64,000 bases of DNA. Origin: a bacterium. Its GTDB lineage: Bacteria; Krumholzibacteriota; Krumholzibacteriia; LZORAL124-64-63. Shown here piece by piece: positions 36,796 through 45,644 of the stretch; the stretch's first letter is position 1, and each line of letters begins with the position of its first letter. Below the pieces are notes generated by a model. It ran no database searches. It saw only the letters and a program-made list of their open reading frames with translations, and was not told the DNA's origin. A program made the position numbers and the translations under genes. The stretch is from assembly GCA_024223715.1 (NCBI GenBank), contig JAAEOA010000226.1, positions 1-64,000 on the forward strand, in the 5' to 3' direction.

Positions 36796-37251
36796 TTATC
36801 CTATCAGAACTTTTTTGACCAGGGCACTGACCTTGCCACCGTCGGCCCGACCCGCAGTTTTGGGCATGACCAATTTCATGACTTTCCCCATATCCTGAGG
36901 ACCGCTGGCGCCCGCTACTTCTACAGCTGCACGCACAATTTTTTCTAAATCTTCATCGGACATTTCTGCAGGCAAATACTCCGATACTATCTTCAATTCA
37001 GCTTCAGCAGCAGAGCACAGGTCCTGCCGACCACCTTCGCCGTAGCTTTTGATCTGGTCTTTGACCTTGCGGGCATAGGATGAGACAATTTTCACCACAT
37101 CGGCGTCTGCAAGGTCGCGACGTTCATCGATTTCAACCTGTTTTACAGCTGCCTGCACCATGCGCAGCACACCGAGGCGGTCTTTGTCCTTGGCTTTCAT
37201 GGCAGTGATAATGTCTTTTTGCAACTTGGAAGCCAGTTCGCTTTTGGCCAT
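36796..37251 (-). CDS. GatB/YqeY domain protein
   Basis: A 151-residue helical protein of the YqeY family, homologous to the C-terminal tRNA-binding tail domain of GatB. Typical parts are KDKDRLGVLRMVQAAVK, YLPAEMSDEDLEKIV and the C-terminal DMGKVMKLVMPKTAGRADGGKVSALVK. It probably binds tRNA or assists amidotransferase function, but no activity is established. GGAG lies about ten bases before the ATG. It is first of yqeY-cvpA-mutS2; the usual upstream partner rpsU is absent. Confidence 0.92.
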   Translation of the reverse strand: MAKSELASKLQKDIITAMKAKDKDRLGVLRMVQAAVKQVEIDERRDLADADVVKIVSSYARKVKDQIKSYGEGGRQDLCSAAEAELKIVSEYLPAEMSDEDLEKIVRAAVEVAGASGPQDMGKVMKLVMPKTAGRADGGKVSALVKKVLIG

Positions 37252-37329
37252 GATTATTTTCTCTCCAGGAAACGGTCGCCCAAAAAAAGGAGCAACCTGA
37301 TTTTTGTTTGGTTATTGTTTTCATCCATG

Positions 37330-37353
37330 AAAAACGACAGGGTGTTTTCTGTC
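37330..37353 (-). terminator. Weak terminator after rsmE
   Basis: GACAG and CTGTC form a five-base stem followed by G and five T on the minus strand, between rsmE and yqeY. It may split the long lepA-mutS2 gene run. Confidence 0.4.
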
Positions 37354-37370
37354 AACAGGCAACACTCAAA

Positions 37371-37422
37371 AGTTCCCCGCAGCAGTTCCCCGTAACAGTT
37401 TCCCGCAACGCTTCCCCGCAAC
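37371..37422. repeat. Four tandem 13-bp repeats after rsmE
   Basis: Four adjoining 13-base units read AGTTCCCCGCAGC, AGTTCCCCGTAAC, AGTTTCCCGCAAC and GCTTCCCCGCAAC; a fifth, degraded unit runs on to the rsmE stop. The unit is not a multiple of three and lies in the non-coding gap, so it is not a coding repeat. Confidence 0.8.
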
Positions 37423-37433
37423 GCCCCCACCCC

Positions 37434-38204
37434 TCACCCTTTAAGCCCCTTGCCCCGCACTGCCTGCAACCCGGCAAGGCAGGCAGAGGCTGCGGTTTCT
37501 GCTCGCAGAATGTGCGGTCCCAAATTAATGGGTTGAAGTCCAAGTTCCAGGAAACTTGCCACTTCTTCCGGGGACCAGCCACCTTCCGGTCCAATGAGGC
37601 CTGTTAAATACTCGGACATTTCCCCGGGAACTTCATCAGCCAGTTCCAACAACGGTCGAGGCTGGGTACGGAGACCCACTTCTTCGGGAATGGCTCCAAA
37701 AACCGTCAGCTCTAAAGGATGTTGCGCAAGAAAATCATCAATCTTCAACGAAGGAGAAAGCTCAGGCAAAAATGACCGGCCACATTGCTTAATGGCCGAC
37801 TTCATGATGGTGTTCCACCGTTTAATCTTGTGGCCCGATTTGTCAATGCTCGAATGCTCTGTTTGCAAAGGCACAATGCGGTGCACACCCAACTCCACGG
37901 CTTTTTCCAAAGCCCATTCGAAGCGTTTGGGTTTGATCAGGGCTATGGCCAACACCAACTGAGGGCGCAAAAACTCAGCCTCATCTTTAACAACACTTTG
38001 AATGTCCAGGGTTGCCTGACGCCGGTCTTGTTTGACCACCAGCGCGGCCATACGATGCCCACGACCGTCGGTGAGAACCACTTCATTCTGCCGCCCCCCA
38101 CGCAGGACTGTGCCCAGGTGATGGCTTTCTTCCTGATCCAGAGTGACCGTCTCGCCCACAACTGGAATATGACCGGGTTCAGTTTCCAAAAAGAAATGGC
38201 GCAC
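37434..38204 (-). CDS. rsmE: 16S rRNA m3U1498 methyltransferase
   Basis: A SPOUT-class methyltransferase that modifies U1498 in helix 44 with SAM. The N-terminal PUA-like part (HHLGTVLRGG) and the knotted C-terminal domain (LTGLIGPEGGWSPEEV, then LGPHILRAETAASA) are clear. It has 256 residues. It follows dnaJ by 27 bases, a frequent linkage (dnaJ-prmA-rsmE or dnaJ-rsmE). Confidence 0.95.
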   Translation of the reverse strand: MRHFFLETEPGHIPVVGETVTLDQEESHHLGTVLRGGRQNEVVLTDGRGHRMAALVVKQDRRQATLDIQSVVKDEAEFLRPQLVLAIALIKPKRFEWALEKAVELGVHRIVPLQTEHSSIDKSGHKIKRWNTIMKSAIKQCGRSFLPELSPSLKIDDFLAQHPLELTVFGAIPEEVGLRTQPRPLLELADEVPGEMSEYLTGLIGPEGGWSPEEVASFLELGLQPINLGPHILRAETAASACLAGLQAVRGKGLKG

Positions 38205-38231
38205 ACATTTTCCTTCAGCTCAGATAGAATA

Positions 38232-39374
38232 TCAGTCGTAAAGATGGCGTCCTGGGGCTGGAACAAGTCCCTTCAGGTCATCGCGGACATCTTCCAATTT
38301 GGCTTTGGTCGCTTTGTCCAATTTTTCAGGAGTCCAGGCCAAAACCCTGACCAGTTGATCGCCAGTACCAGGCCGGTTCACATGAGTGACACCTTTGCCT
38401 CGCATACGAAATACTTTATGTGAATGAGTTCCCGCTGGAATTTTCAAAGCCACTTTTCCATTCAAGGTGGGAACTTCCACTTTGGTGCCCAGCATCAGAT
38501 CAACCGGAGAAACTGGTACATCGATAACCAAGTCATCGCCCCGGCGTTCGAAGAGATCACTTTCTTCCACCTCAAAAACCACTCGCAAATGGCCGGCCGA
38601 AGAACCAAGGTCGCCATGATCGCCCTTGCCCTGCAATTCCATGTAGTTGCCCGAGCTGACTCCTGCCGGCACCTTCACTTCAATCATTTCCGAGCCCCGC
38701 ACGGTACCGGTGCCCCGGCAGTTTCCACAGGGATTACTGATAGTCTGCCCCTGACCATGACACTGCGGGCAGGCCACTTCGGTCATCATTTGGCCCAGCA
38801 GAGATTGACGCACCTGGCGCACACGACCCATGCCATTGCACTGACCACAGGTTACCGGCTTACTTCCCTCGGCAGCTCCGGAGCCATCACAGGAATCACA
38901 GGGAACCTGTTTGTTGACCTTCAGTTTTTTGGTCACGCCCTTGGCCGCATCTGCCAGAGAAATGTTCAGAGTAATTTGCAGATCACGTCCCCGGCGCTGG
39001 GCTCCCTGTCCGCCACCAAACATATCACCAAAACCGCCGCCGCCACCGCCACCCATGCCAAAATTTCGCAGGAAGGAATCGAGGGCGTCGTTCAAATCGA
39101 CATTAAATCCGGCTCCGCCATAACCGGCACCACCACCAAAGCCACCGCCTTCAGGGGCATGGCCAAACTGGTCGTATTGCTGGCGTTTTTGTTCGTCTTT
39201 TAGAACTTCGTAAGCTTCTGTGGCTTCGCGAAATCTTTCGGCGGCACCCTCATCGCCTGGATTCTTGTCCGGGTGATGTTTAATGGCAACTTTTCGATAA
39301 GCCTTCTTGATTTCCCCGGTAGAGGCACTTTTGCCGATGCCCAGAATCTCGTAATAATCTCTTTTCGTACTCAT
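38232..39374 (-). CDS. dnaJ: Chaperone DnaJ (type I Hsp40)
   Basis: The DnaK co-chaperone of 380 residues. The J domain is at residues 5-70 with HPD (KHHPDKNPGD), then comes the G/F-rich region with a run of seven glycines, and the zinc domain with four motifs (CDSCDGSG, CGQCNGMG, CPQCHGQG, CGNCRGTG). The C-terminal substrate-binding beta domains follow. It is complete and normal. It lies 14 bases after grpE; dnaK is not between them as it is in many bacteria. Confidence 0.97.
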   Translation of the reverse strand: MSTKRDYYEILGIGKSASTGEIKKAYRKVAIKHHPDKNPGDEGAAERFREATEAYEVLKDEQKRQQYDQFGHAPEGGGFGGGAGYGGAGFNVDLNDALDSFLRNFGMGGGGGGGFGDMFGGGQGAQRRGRDLQITLNISLADAAKGVTKKLKVNKQVPCDSCDGSGAAEGSKPVTCGQCNGMGRVRQVRQSLLGQMMTEVACPQCHGQGQTISNPCGNCRGTGTVRGSEMIEVKVPAGVSSGNYMELQGKGDHGDLGSSAGHLRVVFEVEESDLFERRGDDLVIDVPVSPVDLMLGTKVEVPTLNGKVALKIPAGTHSHKVFRMRGKGVTHVNRPGTGDQLVRVLAWTPEKLDKATKAKLEDVRDDLKGLVPAPGRHLYD

Positions 39375-39388
39375 TACTGACCTTTAAT

Positions 39389-39997
39389 TTAGCTCGAAAC
39401 GATGACCCGGGCGGGTCGCAACACCATGTCTCCGTACTTAAAACCCTGTTGGGCCACTTCAATGACCATTCCAGCTTCAACACCTTCGCGAGGCAATTGC
39501 CCCACAGCTTCGTGCACAGCCGGGTCAAATTCGCATTCCACTGAATCAATCAGAACCGCACCCCGATCCTTCAGGGCTGCCTGGAACTTTTGGAAAATCA
39601 GTTCCACACCTTCACGCAAACTGCCTTTTTCTTTTTTTTCATCATCCTGGGAAACGGCCTGCAAAGCTCTTTCGAAGTTATCATAAACATCAAGAAAGGC
39701 TCGCAATGTTTCGGCCTGAGCAAAACGACGGGCGTCGTTTACTTCCCGGCGAGAGCGTTTTCGCACGTTGTCTGTCTCAGCCACCGCGCGCATCCATTTA
39801 TCGTGAAACACATCCCGCTCAAGAGTGAGCTGGTCTTCGGTGCTCAGTTCCGGCTCTTCTTCAACTTTTTCTTTAGCTTCCAGTTCAGCTTCTTCACCAG
39901 TAGCATTTTCGGCTGATCCTTCAGGACTATCCATATCAGAATTTGCTTCTGCGGATTTGCTTTCTGTTTCCATTTCCTCTTTACTCTCTTCGCTCAT
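39389..39997 (-). CDS. grpE: Nucleotide exchange factor GrpE
   Basis: It releases ADP from DnaK. The first 60 residues are a Glu/Ser-rich acidic tail, then the dimerisation coiled coil (LERDVFHDKWMRAVAETDNV) and the beta-wing domain with the family signature (GVELIFQKFQAALKDRGAV; FDPAVHEAVG). It has 202 residues. It is between hrcA and dnaJ. Confidence 0.96.
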   Translation of the reverse strand: MSEESKEEMETESKSAEANSDMDSPEGSAENATGEEAELEAKEKVEEEPELSTEDQLTLERDVFHDKWMRAVAETDNVRKRSRREVNDARRFAQAETLRAFLDVYDNFERALQAVSQDDEKKEKGSLREGVELIFQKFQAALKDRGAVLIDSVECEFDPAVHEAVGQLPREGVEAGMVIEVAQQGFKYGDMVLRPARVIVSS

Positions 39998-40019
39998 TGT
40001 GGCGTTACCTTCCTCAGGT

Positions 40020-41057
40020 TTATTTACTCTGACTCATCATTTGCTGCATGGCATCAATGCCATAAAAAGCCTGCTGATACCACATTCGTCGTGGTCCCAG
40101 CACAGCCAGCATACCCTGCCGGCCATCATATTCAAACTTCCCGGTGAGCATGCTGAATTGTTGCAGCTCTCCGAGGGGATTCTCCTGACCAATCCAAACA
40201 CCCACTTCATCGGCACACTGACTGCCCAGTCGATGCAAAGCCGACTTCATGGACAAAGGGGATTCAATAAACCGCAATAGTGCTTTTAAGGGTTCCGGAT
40301 CACCAAATTCGGGTTCACTCAGAACATTTCCCACACCTTCCAGCTGAACTTCAGGCTGATCAGTATCCTGAAATAATTCCCGCCCCTGACTGACAATCGT
40401 GGCCGCACAACGGGTCACCGGTGTGGGCACAAGATCCACCGTCTCCCACACGCCTTTGCGAATTTCGGCCACCGTGTGTCCAGAGACCCGGTCGGAAATC
40501 AAACGAGCAGCCTGTTCAATAACCAAATCAGACTGAGGTTCGCTGAGCTTCACCATACCGGTGCGAACCTGGTTGTTGTCCAGAATCACAACCATAAGAA
40601 TGCGAGTGGAAGAACGCGGGTAAAGTTCCACCCTCTGGGCTTTCACTTCATTGAGGGAAGGCCCCACAATGATGCTGATGTTGCTGGTCAGTCGACTCAA
40701 AAGGCGAGCCATGATTCCAATGCGGTCGGGATGACCTTCACTCCCCTGCAGATCCCGATGCACTTCCTGCTGGATTTCTTCGGGAATGACCCGAGTGCGC
40801 AGAGCCCAACCAGTGCGCAGTCGATCAACAAAAACCCTATATCCGGCATCGGTGGGTAATCGTCCAGCCGATGGATGAGGCTGTTCAAGATAGCCGTCAC
40901 TCTCAAGGTTCTTCATAACATTGCGAATGGTGGCACTGCTCACATTTGAGGTCAGAAAGCGTTCCACAAGGCCCGAGCTGACAGCCCGTCCTGTTTCAAT
41001 ATTCAGACGCACCACTGCGTGGAGAATATCCTGGCTTCTGGCATCCAGTTTTTTCAT
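40020..41057 (-). CDS. hrcA: Heat-inducible transcription repressor HrcA
   Basis: It represses heat-shock genes by binding CIRCE elements and senses GroEL availability. The N-terminal winged helix (LDARSQDILHAVVRL; VSSATIRNVMKNLESDGYL; QPHPSAGRLPTDAGYR) and the C-terminal GAF-like and dimerisation parts (IVGPSLNEVKAQRVELY; VLGPRRMWYQQAFYGID) fit. I take the ATG at 41057, which begins MKKLDARS; a start 15 codons earlier lacks family similarity. No CIRCE-like inverted repeat is visible in the 96 bases upstream. Confidence 0.94.
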   Translation of the reverse strand: MKKLDARSQDILHAVVRLNIETGRAVSSGLVERFLTSNVSSATIRNVMKNLESDGYLEQPHPSAGRLPTDAGYRVFVDRLRTGWALRTRVIPEEIQQEVHRDLQGSEGHPDRIGIMARLLSRLTSNISIIVGPSLNEVKAQRVELYPRSSTRILMVVILDNNQVRTGMVKLSEPQSDLVIEQAARLISDRVSGHTVAEIRKGVWETVDLVPTPVTRCAATIVSQGRELFQDTDQPEVQLEGVGNVLSEPEFGDPEPLKALLRFIESPLSMKSALHRLGSQCADEVGVWIGQENPLGELQQFSMLTGKFEYDGRQGMLAVLGPRRMWYQQAFYGIDAMQQMMSQSK

Positions 41058-41153
41058 GAGCAACTTAAATAACCTTATCGGAAGTACGAGTAGAACAGGC
41101 ACACCCCGGCCTTATGCCAGGTTACCGCGCAAACAAGGTAATCAATGGGGTTT

Positions 41154-42272
41154 TCAGCGGCAAGCGGGACGAACAATCTCTTCAATGGAATCGATGACCA
41201 AAAAGCCGCGCGCGGTCAAAACCAGCCTATCGGCCGGCAAAGTCCACAATCCGGATTCGAGGCCCTGATGCAAATCCAGGCAGTTTTCAGCCAACCAGGA
41301 AACAGGAATGCCCTGACGGGTTCTCAACCCCAAAATGAGCCGTTCCAGCAGGCGAGAAGGCAAAACCAGCTCATCAAGGCTCTCTACGGGCAATTGGCCC
41401 GCCTCCACAGTTGACATGTATTCGAACGGATCAGCAATGTTTGCAAAACGATTACGCCCAAAACAACCATGAGCAGCAGCCCCCAGCCCCAACCAGGGTT
41501 TGCGCAGCCAATAATTCCCATTATGCCGACTTTCAGCGCCCGGGAGGGAGAAATTGGAAACCTCGTACTGTTCAATGCCCTTGCCGGCAAGATAATCGAC
41601 CACTGCCAGGTACAACAATTCGGTCTGTTCATCGGCCAGTAAATCGACCTCACCCCTGATGACCTTTTTCTGCAACCGGGTTCCCTCATGCAGCTCCAAA
41701 ATGTAAAGAGAGAAGTGTTCCACCCCCATGTTGAGCGCCTCATCAAGCTCGGCAAGGAGCGAATCCAGTTTCAACCCCGGACCAATAATCCAGTCGGCGC
41801 TCACTCGCTCAAAAGTATTGCAGGCCAGCTTAAGCGCCGTTCGTGCCTTGGCAGGCGGGCATTGACGCCCCAGAAGTTGCAAGACACCCTCGTCCAGGCT
41901 TTGCACGCCCATGCTAATCCGGTTAATGCCCGCTTTCTTCCAGGCAATAGCTGTTTCGTCACTGAAAGATTCAGGATTGGCCTCAGCGGTGAATTCAAAA
42001 TCGTGAGCAAGTTTCAATTGCCCCACAGTTCCAGCGATGAGTTTTTCCATCAACGCCGGTTCCAGTTCCGAGGGGGTTCCACCACCGATGTAAGTGGTAC
42101 CAAAAACCTGGGAGCCATTCAGAAGGTTGCAACTCTTTTGCCTAAATTCGAATTCGCTGATCACTGCATCCACATAACGCGAACGGACCACCGGTTGGTG
42201 GTCCGCCGTACGGGAAAAATGGCAATACGAGCAAATGGACCCGCAAAAAGGGATGTGAATGTATATCCCCAT
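41154..42272 (-). CDS. hemW: Heme chaperone HemW (radical SAM, HemN-like)
   Basis: A radical SAM protein of 372 residues. The cluster motif is C10-x3-C14-x2-C17 (IPFCGSICSYCHF), and GGGTPSEL and ANPESF follow. The absence of the extra HemN cysteine and the N-terminal extension, plus the linkage to lepA and hrcA, points to HemW, which inserts heme, rather than the coproporphyrinogen oxidase. It starts six bases after lepB. Confidence 0.93.
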   Translation of the reverse strand: MGIYIHIPFCGSICSYCHFSRTADHQPVVRSRYVDAVISEFEFRQKSCNLLNGSQVFGTTYIGGGTPSELEPALMEKLIAGTVGQLKLAHDFEFTAEANPESFSDETAIAWKKAGINRISMGVQSLDEGVLQLLGRQCPPAKARTALKLACNTFERVSADWIIGPGLKLDSLLAELDEALNMGVEHFSLYILELHEGTRLQKKVIRGEVDLLADEQTELLYLAVVDYLAGKGIEQYEVSNFSLPGAESRHNGNYWLRKPWLGLGAAAHGCFGRNRFANIADPFEYMSTVEAGQLPVESLDELVLPSRLLERLILGLRTRQGIPVSWLAENCLDLHQGLESGLWTLPADRLVLTARGFLVIDSIEEIVRPACR

Positions 42273-42278
42273 AATACC

Positions 42279-43097
42279 TTACCGAATGATGTCCAAAATC
42301 CGGCTGAAGCGAATGTTCCCTTTTGTCGGATCCCACGACCAATAAATAACCGCAGCTTTTCCTTTGATCAATTTCATGTCCAACGGTCCCCAGTAACGAC
42401 TATCGGCACTGTTGTAACGGTTGTCACCCATCATGAAAATATGGCCCTCGGGTATGGTATAAGGCCGATTTTTTCCATCGGGTGGCCAGCTCTTCAGACT
42501 GGGAGTAGACACATACTTAGCCTGGTCTTTTTTGACCCGTGGCGCCGGACACGATTCAGGATCGGTCCAACTGGGAATGCAAGTATGATCACCATCGCGG
42601 TCCCCGAAATTGCTTTCGTAAATATCCCCATTAACATACAAAACCCCGTTAACGACCTCGACGGTGTCACCGGCAATAGCCACACAACGTTTAATGTAAT
42701 CCAGATTTTTATTGTTGGGATAAGCAAAAACAATAATGTCACCCTGTTTGGGGTCTCTAAAACCAGGCATCTTTAAGGTCGGAATGTTTTTGACCAGAGT
42801 TTTCCCGGGAATGACTACTTTTCCACGAAAAGCAATATCAGGAATTCTGATTCGTTCAGGAGTGCGGGCTCCCAAAGTAAACTTTTCTACAAAAAGAAAA
42901 TCACCAATTTGCAGGGTTTCAAGCATGGACCCGGTAGGAATTGTAAAGGCCTGAAAAGCAAAAAGCTTCAAAACCATGGCAATGAGCAATGCACTGCCTA
43001 TAGCTTTAGAATATTCCTTCTTCTTACTCTCAGGTACAATTTCTTCCTGCTCTTCGTCCTTCTTTTTCCCGAATTTTTCCTTAATTAACTTCCACAT
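42279..43097 (-). CDS. lepB: Signal peptidase I
   Basis: A membrane serine protease that removes signal peptides of exported proteins. A Lys/Glu-rich cytoplasmic N-terminus leads into one membrane helix (about 33-52), and the Ser-Lys dyad is S57 (IPTGSM) and K136 (YIKRCVA). Box E (GDNRYNSADSRYWG) is near the C-terminus. It has 272 residues. GGAG lies five bases before the ATG. It is linked to lepA as in E. coli, 12 bases downstream. Confidence 0.96.
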   Translation of the reverse strand: MWKLIKEKFGKKKDEEQEEIVPESKKKEYSKAIGSALLIAMVLKLFAFQAFTIPTGSMLETLQIGDFLFVEKFTLGARTPERIRIPDIAFRGKVVIPGKTLVKNIPTLKMPGFRDPKQGDIIVFAYPNNKNLDYIKRCVAIAGDTVEVVNGVLYVNGDIYESNFGDRDGDHTCIPSWTDPESCPAPRVKKDQAKYVSTPSLKSWPPDGKNRPYTIPEGHIFMMGDNRYNSADSRYWGPLDMKLIKGKAAVIYWSWDPTKGNIRFSRILDIIR

Positions 43098-43109
43098 ACC
43101 TTCTCCGTA

Positions 43110-44915
43110 TTACCGTTCAACTTTAAGGACAGCCAGGAAGGCTTCCTGAGGAATTTCAACTGAGCCAACCTGTTTCATGCGCTTCTTACCGGCTTTTTGT
43201 TTTTCAAGCAATTTTCGCTTACGGGAAATATCGCCACCATAACATTTGGCCGTCACATTCTTACGGAAAGCCTTCACCGTGGTACGGGCCAGAACCTTGG
43301 TACCAATGGCTGCCTGTATGGCCACAGCGAACATTTGCCGAGGAATGAGTTCTTTCAGTTTTTGACAAAGCTTCAAACCCCAACTGTACGCATTGTCCTT
43401 GTGCACAATACAGGTCAGGGCATCAACCATATCGCCATTAATCAGCAGATTCAAACGTACCAGGTCATCAACCCGATGGCACTTGTATTCGTAGTCCAAA
43501 GAAGCGTAACCTTTGGTCACGCTCTTGAGTTTGTCATAATAATCGACCACCAGTTCACTCAGGGGCAAATCAAACTCAATATTGACCCGTTCAGTATCCA
43601 GATATTCCATTTTGGTCTGCACGCCGCGTCTTTCAAGACTGATTTGAATAACCGGCCCCACATAGTCTTTTGGCAGAATGACCGAAGCGTGGACAATGGG
43701 TTCACGGATTTCAGCAATTTCCCGCTCGTCGGGCAAAAACGCAGGATTCTCGATGAGCATTTCTTCACCATCGCGCATGACCACTTCGTATTCCACGTTG
43801 GGAAGGGTGGCAATCAGGTCCAGATTGTATTCCCGTTCCAGACGTTCCTGAATTATTTCCATGTGCAGCAACCCGAGGAACCCACAACGAAATCCGAAAC
43901 CAAGGGCGGCACTGGTTTCTTTTTCCCAGGTTAAAGCTGCATCGTTCATCTGCATTTTTTCAAGAGCTTCAAGCAGGTCATCGTATTGGTCGTTGTCTGT
44001 AGGATACAAACCAGAAAAGACCATGGGCTTGGCTTCTTCGTAACCGGCGAGGGGTTCGTCGCAACCACCTTCAACCAGGGTCACGGTATCGCCCACCTTA
44101 ACATCACGAACATCTTTACTGCCGGTGGCAATGTAGCCAACTTCACCGGCAGATAGTTTTTTCTGCCCCACACGCTTAATGCGGAACCAGCCAATTTCGC
44201 CGGCTTCAAAAGTTTTGTCATTGTTGAACAGGCGAATACGATCGCCCTTTTTAATGGTGCCCTGGAACAAACGGATGTACGCCACTGCTCCCACATAAGG
44301 ATCAAAAATGGAGTCGAAAATGAGGCCCTGAGGAGGAGCATTTTCATCGCCTTCAGGAGCTGGAACACGGTCAACAACGGCGGTGAGCAAATCTTCAATG
44401 CCTTGACCCGTTTTGGCACTCACATGAATTATTTCATCCGGGTCACAGCCAATAAGATCGATAAACTGTTCGGCAATAAAGTCCGGACGGGCTGCCGGCA
44501 GATCAATTTTGTTGATCACCGGAATGATTTCCAGATCGTGCTCCAAAGCCAGATACAAATTATTGATAGTCTGTGCCTGAACACCCTGCACCGCATCAAC
44601 GACCAGCAAGGCCCCTTCGCAGGCAGCCAGACTGCGGCTTACTTCATAATGGAAATCCACGTGACCGGGGGTGTCGATCAGGTTCAGGCTCCACGCTTTT
44701 TTATCTGCATCGGTGTAGTCCATCTTAATAGGATGGCTCTTGATGGTGATGCCCCGTTCGCGTTCCAGGTCCATGCTGTCCAGAACCTGTTCCTGCAAAT
44801 CTTTGCCCTTCAGGGTGCCTGTGTATTCAAGCAGGCGGTCGGCAAGAGTGCTCTTGCCGTGATCAATATGAGCAATGATGCAGAAATTCCGCGTTGATTT
44901 CTGATTTGAGGCCAT
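43110..44915 (-). CDS. lepA: Elongation factor 4 (LepA)
   Basis: A translational GTPase of about 601 residues that acts in initiation or back-translocation. G1 is AHIDHGKST, G2 RERGITIKS, G3 DTPGHVDF, G4 NKIDLP and G5 SAKTGQG; the unique C-terminal domain is complete (AIQAAIGTKVLARTTV; GGDISRKRKLLEKQK). The ATG at 44915 and another four codons earlier are both possible; I prefer the inner one because it is closer to family N-termini. A promoter lies 49-77 bases upstream and probably serves the whole lepA-lepB-hemW-hrcA-grpE-dnaJ run. Confidence 0.97.
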   Translation of the reverse strand: MASNQKSTRNFCIIAHIDHGKSTLADRLLEYTGTLKGKDLQEQVLDSMDLERERGITIKSHPIKMDYTDADKKAWSLNLIDTPGHVDFHYEVSRSLAACEGALLVVDAVQGVQAQTINNLYLALEHDLEIIPVINKIDLPAARPDFIAEQFIDLIGCDPDEIIHVSAKTGQGIEDLLTAVVDRVPAPEGDENAPPQGLIFDSIFDPYVGAVAYIRLFQGTIKKGDRIRLFNNDKTFEAGEIGWFRIKRVGQKKLSAGEVGYIATGSKDVRDVKVGDTVTLVEGGCDEPLAGYEEAKPMVFSGLYPTDNDQYDDLLEALEKMQMNDAALTWEKETSAALGFGFRCGFLGLLHMEIIQERLEREYNLDLIATLPNVEYEVVMRDGEEMLIENPAFLPDEREIAEIREPIVHASVILPKDYVGPVIQISLERRGVQTKMEYLDTERVNIEFDLPLSELVVDYYDKLKSVTKGYASLDYEYKCHRVDDLVRLNLLINGDMVDALTCIVHKDNAYSWGLKLCQKLKELIPRQMFAVAIQAAIGTKVLARTTVKAFRKNVTAKCYGGDISRKRKLLEKQKAGKKRMKQVGSVEIPQEAFLAVLKVER

Positions 44916-44963
44916 GCATCCATCCATTAGTTGGGTTGAAAGTGGAATCCGGTAAACGGGTCT

Positions 44964-44992
44964 ATAGTAGTTCTATTTGTTGTGTCGGACAA
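44964..44992 (-). promoter_or_regulatory. Promoter of the lepA operon
   Basis: TTGTCC (44992-44987), a 17-base spacer and TACTAT (44969-44964) give a start near 44957 and a leader of about 40 bases. Confidence 0.7.
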
Positions 44993-45023
44993 ATAATTGG
45001 GCCAATTGAGCAAAGATAACCAG

Positions 45024-45644
45024 CTAAAACCCAATCCCCCACTGAAAAACAACAAAGGTGGGACTGGCGGCCGCCCCGGGCATATCTTCCCCCAGGTACC
45101 CAAATTGTCCATCCCAATCGTTTGGAACCGGCATGGCGTTTTCATCAAAATCAAACAAATGGGCTCCCACATAAGCATCCAGAGCAATAATCATTAGAAT
45201 GCCCCCCGACCACCAGGCAAAATCCCTTACCTGTTCCCAATTTTCAGTGGCAACGCCATCATAGAAATTCCGTTCCTGACTGCCCTCTTCAAAACGCAGA
45301 GAGAAATTCTTGGAGCGAATGGCCCTCCGGTCCCGCATCAGCATGTTGGACCAATAAAACATTTCCACACCAAAAGCCAGAGCCGCGCGCCAGCTATTGT
45401 TAGTATAGAGTTGCCCCCAGCCAGGGAATAACGGTGTCATCAGAATGGAGGCTGTGGGGCTGACGCCCGTATCCCAGTTATCAATAACATCCAGCTCCAG
45501 AACGTCTTCGTTTACTACTGGCGCCTCAACATCGGCAACCGCTTCCACTACCGCAGAGTCGGGCATATCAACAGCTGGCTCCTGACCCCAAAGAAGGCCA
45601 GGAAGAGCGGTCATCATCAATACTGGCAGGACCAGGGTTTTCAA
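45024..45644 (-). CDS. DUF5683-like membrane protein
   Basis: A 206-residue protein with an N-terminal signal peptide (to LLWGQ), an acidic Val/Glu/Asp-rich linker of 40 residues, then the DUF5683 pattern LFPGWGQLYTNNSWRAALAFG with two or three membrane-associated helices (the second WWSGGILMIIALDAYVGAHL). The C-terminus FVVFQWGIGF resembles an outer-membrane end. The family is common in Bacteroidetes and allied groups and has no known function. The start overlaps the stop of the lipid kinase gene (ATGA). Confidence 0.8.
   Translation of the reverse strand: MKTLVLPVLMMTALPGLLWGQEPAVDMPDSAVVEAVADVEAPVVNEDVLELDVIDNWDTGVSPTASILMTPLFPGWGQLYTNNSWRAALAFGVEMFYWSNMLMRDRRAIRSKNFSLRFEEGSQERNFYDGVATENWEQVRDFAWWSGGILMIIALDAYVGAHLFDFDENAMPVPNDWDGQFGYLGEDMPGAAASPTFVVFQWGIGF

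Noticed and set aside
37352-37594. An 80-codon minus-strand frame overlapping the 13-bp repeats and rsmE
   Set aside because: It lies in another frame of rsmE and its translation only reflects the repeats.
41058-41153. A CIRCE element before hrcA
   Set aside because: No TTAGCACTC/GAGTGCTAA-like inverted repeat is present.
41688-42776. A 362-codon plus-strand frame opposite hemW and lepB
   Set aside because: It spans two clear genes on the other strand and crosses their border; its translation shows no motif or membrane pattern.
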